Assembly: GCA_003116995.1 (NCBI GenBank)
Contig: BDSL01000063.1
Coordinates: forward strand, 248,001-312,000
Direction: 5' to 3'
Origin: Yamagishiella unicocca
Lineage: Eukaryota > Chlorophyta > Chlorophyceae > Chlamydomonadales > Volvocaceae
Length of the DNA: 64,000 nucleotides
In this document: positions 57,061 to 64,000 of the stretch, piece by piece
Position numbering within the stretch: the first letter of the stretch is position 1
How the letters are laid out: each line of letters opens with the position of its first letter
The notes under the pieces: generated by a model
The model's input: only the letters and a program-made list of their open reading frames with translations
Databases searched by the model: none
What the model was told of the DNA's origin: nothing
Position numbers and translations under genes: made by a program

Positions 57061-57937
57061 TTCACTGGGGCCGAGTGGGCGACAGCCGGCAAGTGCTTTG
57101 ATTGTGGGGCCGGGCAAGACCCCCAAGGAAAGCATCCGCAAACGTACCCGGGCCTTCATCCGCAGCTGCGCGACTGAGCCACCCCACTGCGCTCTGAATT
57201 ATTTCATGTAGTTCAAAATGGTTCTCTTCTTAGAGAAGTGGGGCCGGAGGAACGCTGAAATGACATGCCTGCTGATGACAACTCGTTAAGGAAAGAGTGT
57301 AGCTCGCATCCTAACAGGACGTAATTGTGCTTATAGTCATAGAGTGGTAGTGCTCGACGATACGCCACCAAGGGTTCGATAGCCGCTGACGCGCGCCATG
57401 CTGCAACGCAGCCATTTTTACATCGACAGACGTTTCTACCGGTATCGCACATTACCGCAGTCGCTATCCATAAAGGAAATGTGTTCATTACAACTGTTGT
57501 TCTGCTTGCACTGCGACATATCCGTCCATATATATTGGCATCATATGCATTATGGGACGCCATGCATATAACGTTTGACTTTACAGTCCTTAATGTAAAG
57601 TTAGTTTGACTGGGGCGTCCTATAATATGTGGCATGCCATATGTCGTATGATCCCATGCCGAGTATGACGCCTTACCGGGAGACTTAGCTGTACAGAGTG
57701 ATCAATGTGTAACATGTAGTGCCTGCTGCTTCTTGCTATCTGTTCATTGCTACATGTCATTTAATGATCAACGTCGAGCAAATACAAAGTCACATGGACG
57801 TTGAATATTTTAGTCGGCACAGTCCTTACTCTCCTTACCATCTCGCCGACTTCGCAGTTCAGCTGTCTGCCAGTGCTTTAACGGCACTGACTGCTCAGAA
57901 TACATGAAGGAAGCAATTCGGCTTGAGCTCGGCTCAA
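57060..57937. other. 5' flank of membrane-protein copy 2
   Basis: AT-rich sequence. A 140-codon minus-strand frame at 57213-57635 has no motif. No promoter element is recognised. The first exon of copy 2 follows directly. Confidence 0.4.
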
Positions 57938-60900
57938 ATGCATCGGAGCATAGGCTCGCTGCGGGTACTCGCATTTTTTCTCCACATCACCAACTGTCTT
58001 CAGGCCCAGGCAGTTGGTGGGTTTAACTCCTCATTGGCATCGTTACTGGAGGACGGAGTAGGCGGGTTCGTTACCTTGAGCAGCAGCGTGGACCTCAACG
58101 CCAGTGCATCCAGCATCCAGAACAACTGGACAGTGAATGGCACTGATGGAGTTTGGTTATCGTTGCCGTCTGCCGCCGGAGTTGTTCGTCTCGAGAACGG
58201 TCTGTAAATGCGCTGTCGTTATCGCGCTTGGGTATAGAAGGGAATACCATAGCGCAACCAGTCCTTTGTTGCTTCTCAGGTAGCAAGCTGGAGCTGGTAA
58301 ACATGGGCATTGATCTTGACGCGCGAGTGCAGTCGGGCAACTTGAGCATACTCTCGCTTCTACAGTTCTCTTTTTTCGATGTGCAGCCAATGTCACTCCT
58401 GCAGTTACATAACATTACTATGAATATCGAGTGTGGCACATTCTCCAAGCTGCAGAAAGACGTCTGCGATATTATGCCTGACTTTAACTATGAGGTAGGA
58501 ACAGCCGATTTCAGCGCGCTGGGTAATGCCATGCCCAGGGTATGAAACATTAAGCTCGTTACGGGGACTCTGCACAGCGGCAAATGGAGCTTGTTGTCCG
58601 CTTGCAGACGGGGGGCGTATGGCGGAGGGGTCCCAGCCAGACCCGAGTCCGCACATGGCCAGAAGGGCAACGAGTACGATTCCACCTGCCCATCCACTTG
58701 CGGATTTCTCCTGCCGTGTGCAGGTGTCTGCTTGGACCATACGCGTTTTTAGCTTGTCTGCGCCTGGTCTGGACGCCAGAAACGTGCTACTGCGGTGCGG
58801 CGAGGCAGCTAGCAGGAACACGTCCACATTAACCCCCCCCCTGAAGTTCAACTCGGCCTACACCGGACCTGTGACCGCCTTGCCGTGTACGGCGTCGCTT
58901 GTGACTAGCTCCGACACCTTGCTGCGGGGCCTCTACACCGAAGTGGGCACCGACCCGATGGCGGTGTACGCTCTGGTCGTTGCCAATGTGTCAGGGGATA
59001 ACATCTTCCTGCGTTCAGGCTTTTTTACGCTCCGAAACCGGGCCGTCATCGCGGGTGAGATTCCTGGGTTTGAGGCGAGACAGCAGGGCAACAGAGGGAA
59101 CCTCTGTTAGGCGGTCCGCCGGTGGTGCCGCGCACAACCTGCCCCTTGCGCCGCCTTTCGGGTCTTCCGTCTTTCGCCCTCCTCTGCCAACAGCCCGTCA
59201 TCCTCTCTTGCTTCCGCCAGGCCGCGCCGGTGTGACGACCCAAGTCGATCTCCGCTACCTGACCAGCATTCTGGCGTGGCCGGAAAAGAACTCCGACACC
59301 AGCTACCTGATATTGCAGAACATAGCGCTCACTAACCTCGCGTACGGGCCCCAAACCCAGTATCCGGCAGCGCTCATCACTGCGGGCATTTGGTTCTTGG
59401 ACTTCCGGAGGTGAGGCCACTGCGTTTGGGTGTGAGGTCTTCAGCGCTGAGCCTTCCCTCACACCTCCTGCTTATTAAAGCAGTTAATGTCTGCTATGTT
59501 GGGACCGTGTTCACACATGCGCCACCGTAGTCGCATCGCGTCCTTTGAGAGCCACCGAAACGTACGAGGGCAGCGTGGTCCAGGCCACAGCTTCTCGTGA
59601 CGCGGGCGCCCCTATGTCTTGCGGGTTCTGTCGCATGACCGCGCCTGCTTGTTTGGCCAGCGATTACCAGTCTGCTCAACCGTCCGCCTGTACGGCGTCC
59701 CCCCCTCCACCGTCTGGCTCGGTTGATGTCTCCTGGTGCTCTAGAGCATGATGTTAATGTCACACATGGCGTCGGATCCCTAACTTTGACTATCATCAAC
59801 GCCGGTGCTCAGTCGTCTACGTGCCGCGCGTGCGTCCCTTGTGCTCACAGATTGGATCTAATGTACCTAGCACCGAACCCACGTGTGCGTGCCATCAACG
59901 TCACTTTCACGGTTTGGGAGAGCGAACTGCGGTGGTGGCGCGGAATGGTGACGAAGGCGCTGAGCTCAAACAAATTTGGTATCGACCCATCATGGCTCAT
60001 TCAGTGGTCCGCGGCAGGGCTGAGTGTGGACGCCGACGGTGGGGCCGTGCGGGTGAGTGATGAGGAGGGGGGCCCATGCCTGTCTGCCTGCAGATGGGTG
60101 CGAGGGCGTGGGGGGGTGGATGTAGGGTGGAGCGAAGGTAGTCCTGTGCAGCACGCGCCACACGGCGGGGAAAAGGCAGAGTCAAGGGTGGGGAGATGAT
60201 GCACACAGGCTGGAGCGGCCACGCTGCGGCGGTGGTCATGTTTGCCCCTTGCTGACGCCGAATCCAGTGACCCCCATAACAAACCGTCCAATGCCAGAGG
60301 GCCAGTGACCCCTCGCCCGCAGTCTTGTTGCCATTTTTTCGCTTTTACACAAACCGCAAACTGGAACCCGGATCCTCAGGTGCCGTACTGGGAGTGGGCG
60401 AACGGATTAATGGTGTGGAAGAACTGCACGATCACGGCCACGCAGCTTGCGCCGACGGTTCCTATTAGAACCCCGCAGCGCACGGACCTGCTGGACACGC
60501 TATCGGCGTACGGCCAGGAGGGCCCTGTGTCGATGTCCGCCATCCGGTTGTCGCCTCCGCAAATGGACCCGTCGTTTTTCACATGGGGTTCCCAAGTCAT
60601 TCTGAGGACGGACACCGCGTTGCAGGTGCGGGGCGGCCGGGAGGGGTGCTCTCTTGCGTTTACGCCATTCTTCGGTTCTGCGGGTCGCAGAAGATGCAGC
60701 GCGGCGGGTAGGGATGATGACGACGATGACGCTCATGGCGGGTGCTTGCATCCTGCTTGGTCGTCTGGGCGGTGCGAACCTCATGGCAGGTGCTGGCATC
60801 CTGCCTCTTGTATGGGTTCTTTGGGAGGTGAAGATCCCGCTGAGACCGACTCCATTGCCGCCTCCTACGATTTGCAGAGCCAGTCCTTCTTGCAAAGCGC

Positions 60901-63900
60901 CCGGATCGCTCTGGGCGCCAACTTGACGATCTGGGGCGACGGGAAGACCGCAGCCTTGCGCCCCTTCGGCCTGCAGGCCGTGTCAGGTAGGCTTTCAGGG
61001 ACCGGTTGAGCGTGCGGTCAGGGGGGGGAAGCTTGCCGTGTGATACCGGTATGGAGTGCGGGGGGTAGACGTGGGTGGTCGTCCACTTGCACCATGCACA
61101 TCCTGTGAAGTCGGGCTTCCACTGCATCTCTGTTTGGGCTGTCGAGTAGCTTTCGGGTCGGTTGTGGTGTTGTGGTGTGTGGCCGCAGGGGTGGGTCCTG
61201 CCAGCGGCAATGGCAGCCCGATGCGAAGCGGTTCACCTCCACGCCAATTCGTTGCCGGCCCACCTGCCTGCCCCCACACCGCACACAGTCGCACCGCCAC
61301 GCATACACCGTCAACTCGTCCCCGTGCGTGCCAACCCCTGTCTTCCCCGCTTGCCTTCACCCTCAACAACTACCCCCAGGCGCCATCACAGTACCGCCGT
61401 ACACCGTGTTGCGGCTCCGTTTCATGACCGTGTTTAACCTGGGCGTGGGCGGGCGGGCAGCAGAGCCGTCCCCGCTACAGAACTTCACCATGATGATGTG
61501 GGCCTTCAACCGCACGCTCCTGCCGGCGGCGGCCCAGGCGCCCGATGCTGGCGGCAGCGGCCCCGTGCAGCTGACATTCGATGACAGCAGCCGGCGCTCG
61601 GTACAGCAGCAGCAGGAGCTGGTCCAAGACGGCTTGGCGGACCAGTTGTCGGACCATTCGTTGACGTCCGTCGGCCCCAGTGCCCGGCGGCTGACACAGC
61701 ACCGCCATCACCGGCTCAGTGATCAGCTGCGAGACACGGACGGGCCACTTCCCGTCGCAAATGGCGGAGCATCGGAACCGGAGCGAGATGCCCGCAGTGC
61801 GGAGCGGGGCTTTGCCAGTGCCGCTGGCGAGGGGTTGCGTCGGCGGCGCCTGGCGCAGTCAAATGCCGCTGACGGCGGCGGCAGCAGCAGCAGCGGCGGC
61901 GGTGTGAACAACGGCAGCAAGATAGCAGTGGGGCCGTACCGCACGTGGCTGCAGCTGTTTGATGTCATCCTGAGCATTACGGACCTGGAGGTGCAGCTGC
62001 TGTACGAGCTCATCACGACCAACGGTACGACAACCTTACGTGTGCCGCTGGAGGTGCTTGACTTCTTCCGCGAAGTGCTGGCGACGGCAAAGGTGGGTAG
62101 GCAGGCCCCGAAGAGCGTGTGGGTGTACATGGTAAGCAACACGGGCGTTTGCGTAAACCCTTGGGCAACAACGGATGGTGGTATATGTGGTATATGTGGT
62201 ATATGTGGTATATGTGGTATATGTGTTATATGTGTTATATGTGTTATATGTGTTATATGTGTTATATGTGTTATATGTGTCATGTGTGTTATATGTGTTA
62301 TATGTGTCATGTGTGTTATATGTGTTATGTGCGGCCTGACGATGGGAAGTCAATTCAATGGTTCGGCCAAGCCGTGGTGTGGTGGGTGGGTATGTGAGGA
62401 AGACCCATGGGTCTGCATTGACTAGGAAAGCCTATCTTGCAAACACTGAGTTGATACGTTTGGAGATGCATGCAATGGCGTGGAGTGGGGTCTCGCGGGG
62501 CAGAACGTGGAGTGGGTCTCGCGGGGCAGAACGCGGCCAGCTGCAATCTAGGGCCCGACCAGATCGGCTGGATGAGGAGCGTGCTGGGGTCGGAACAGCA
62601 TTGGGCGGCCGAAACATCTGCGCAAGGTTCCGCTAAACTGAACGGCGCTGGTAGGTGGTTGCTTGCGCTTCAAGGGGTTGGGAAGGGCGAAGCAACAAGA
62701 CGACGCAGCTGACGTCGAGACGCCTCATGGGAGGCAGAGGATTGATGGGCTAGAAGTTGCAAATGCGGACCGGCGTCTGCCCTGGCCCTAAAACCCTAAA
62801 ACCCCAGAACCCTAAAACCCTAAACCCTAAAACTCTGGCGTACCCAGCGCCCTCGAATACGCTGACGTGATGGAGACCTGCCAATTACTCCGGCCGCAAT
62901 CCGTCGCTTGCCGCCCTGCCGATACACTGCGCAATGCGCCCGTGCGCACGCCGTTGACTGTCGTTACGGCTTTCGGCCGTCCTGGCTGCTGCCTTGACCC
63001 GTATGGAGACATGGAAGCGTGCTATGCTCGCGTGCCGCTGATGGTTCTCAGCGCCAAGGATGTGGACGCGCCCTGACCTGCACTCGCCGCCCTGACCTGC
63101 GCTCGCCGCCCTGATCTCCCCCCCCTCCGCCCTGATCTGGCCCCCCCCGGCCTGCCCTCGCCGCTTGCTCGGCTTTGTCGTCGATGTGTGGTTGCGTCGT
63201 CCATGCAGGTAACTGAGTACCAGAGCGAATACGTGACGTTTGCGTACATCCAGTGGCTAGGCATCGAGGGTACCAACATGAGGGTGGAGAGACGAGCGCC
63301 GGACACAACCATTCCCCTGATACCGCAAACAGCCAGCATACTGCTGCCCGGTAAGGCTGGGGCGGGCGGTTGGGGCAGGGTGGGCGTGGGGGGAAGAGTA
63401 TGGGCCCGCCGATCGACCCGATTTTGCACGGCGTTATCGACCGGATTTTGCACGGCGTTTATGGAGAACGATTCAGCCCTGAAGAGCTCCTCACCGTTTA
63501 CTGCCGTAAATATCATCCTAGTTAACCTGGTCGTACATTTTGCGCGGTCCAACACTTTGACCTGGTCGTACATTTTGCGCGGCGCGGTCCAACACTTTGG
63601 CCTGGTCGTACATTTTGCGCGGTCCAACACTTTGACCTGGTCGTACATTTTGCGCGGCGCGGTCCAACACTTTGGCCTGGTCGTACATTTTGCGCGGTCC
63701 AACACTTTGACCTGGTCGTACATTTTGCGCGGTCCAACAGTTTGACCTGGTCGTACATTTGACCCGGTCCTGGCCTTGGAAGCCACATTCCTGTGTGTGA
63801 GGCTGCAAGGGCTCAATTCCCTGACTCTGCCCGCCTCGTGTTTGGAGCCGGTGCTGCGGGACCCCGATCAGGGTCGGGGGGGTTTCGAGGAAGACCCGTG

Positions 63901-64000
63901 GATGCCAGAAAAAACCTTTTAGAACAGACGCTTTGATATGCATGCTGGAGAACTGGGTTGGGGATACTAGAGCCGAAGGTCGAAAGGTGACAGGGTTGGG
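57938..64000 (+). CDS. Type I membrane protein with beta-helix-like repeats, copy 2, 3' end outside the window
   Basis: Nine exons visible: 57938-58199, 58280-58494, 58724-59054, 59221-59410, 59851-60052, 60380-60625, 60878-60986, 61380-62092 and 63209-63350 (about 803 residues). Each intron has the same phase and position as in the copy at 31877. Shared segments include LTNLAYGPQTQYPAALITAG, SELRWWRGMVT, LLDTLSAYGQEGPVSMSAIR, NLTIWGDG and VGPYRTWLQLF. The signal peptide is SLRVLAFFLHITNCLQAQA. The stalk, membrane span and stop are not in the window. Exon 8 is 219 bases longer than in copy 1 because of a Gln/Ser/Arg-rich insert. Exon 9 is more diverged (NMRVERRAPDTT against NLTVQDWPPLTR). The donor of exon 1 (GTCTGT) is weak but phase-correct. 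Function is unknown. Confidence 0.85.
62175..62335. repeat. 9-bp minisatellite in intron 8 of copy 2
   Basis: About 17 copies of TATATGTGG, then TATATGTGT, with CATGTGTGT variants. The shift from GGT to GTT units gives two sub-blocks. Confidence 0.92.
62786..62833. repeat. Interstitial telomere-like repeat
   Basis: Reads CCCTAAAACCCTAAAACC, a CCAGAA variant, then CCCTAAAA, CCCTAAA and CCCTAAAA. CCCTAAAA is the complement of TTTTAGGG, the Chlamydomonas-type telomere unit. It lies inside intron 8 of membrane-protein copy 2 and is clearly not at a chromosome end. Confidence 0.8.
63412..63460. repeat. Short tandem duplication
   Basis: GATCGACCCGATTTTGCACG and ATCGACCGGATTTTGCACGG lie side by side (about 24-bp unit, two copies) in intron 9 of copy 2. 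Confidence 0.8.
63525..63765. repeat. Tandem array of 35/40-bp units in intron 9 of copy 2
   Basis: Six to seven units of CTGGTCGTACATTTTGCGCG followed by GTCCAACACTTTGAC. Two units carry an extra GCGCG and GGC in place of GAC. The alternation of 35- and 40-base units indicates a higher-order repeat. The array is open on both strands, giving false ORFs. Confidence 0.92.

Overview
The window looks like nuclear DNA of a volvocine/chlamydomonad green alga. Short GC-rich exons with phase-consistent GT-AG introns are separated by AT-richer introns full of ACGTACGT and CTAGCTAG runs, micro- and minisatellites and decayed LINE-type retroelement pieces, and the proteins are rich in Ala, Gly and Gln. 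A telomere-like (CCCTAAAA)n patch at 62.8 kb matches the Chlamydomonas-type telomere unit. I cannot fix the species. All gene models were built by hand from splice signals and reading phase. They have not been tested against transcripts.

Layout. (1) 1-23540, minus strand: one very large gene of at least 35 exons that runs off the left edge. It encodes a NO VEIN/sacsin-like GHKL-ATPase protein with about 2460 residues visible. (2) 23541-31600: 5' flank, then a graveyard of LINE C-terminal fragments and 3' tails on both strands. (3) 31877-41519, plus strand: a complete 10-exon gene for a secreted/type I membrane protein of 854 residues with beta-helix-like repeats. (4) 41520-44621: intergenic, with weak minus-strand exon-like pieces. 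(5) 44622-51857, minus strand: a 5-exon gene for a 1784-residue low-complexity protein with amphipathic-helix repeats, a hydrophobic block and glycine-zipper segments. (6) 51858-57937: two diverged copies of a gene-fragment repeat, small tandem repeats and a LINE fragment. (7) 57938 to beyond 64000, plus strand: a second copy of the membrane-protein gene, with 9 exons visible and the transmembrane exon outside the window.

The two membrane-protein genes are tandem paralogues with every intron in the same phase. They are separated by the inverted low-complexity gene. Copy 1 has long introns loaded with retroelement tails and satellites. Most introns of copy 2 are short. The NO VEIN-like gene is not visibly connected with them in function. 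The most notable items are the tandem paralogue pair, the minisatellites bracketing the exon before the ATPase exons, the recent 33-bp coding repeat expansion, the interstitial telomere-like repeat, and a dispersed retroelement tail present at about eight sites.
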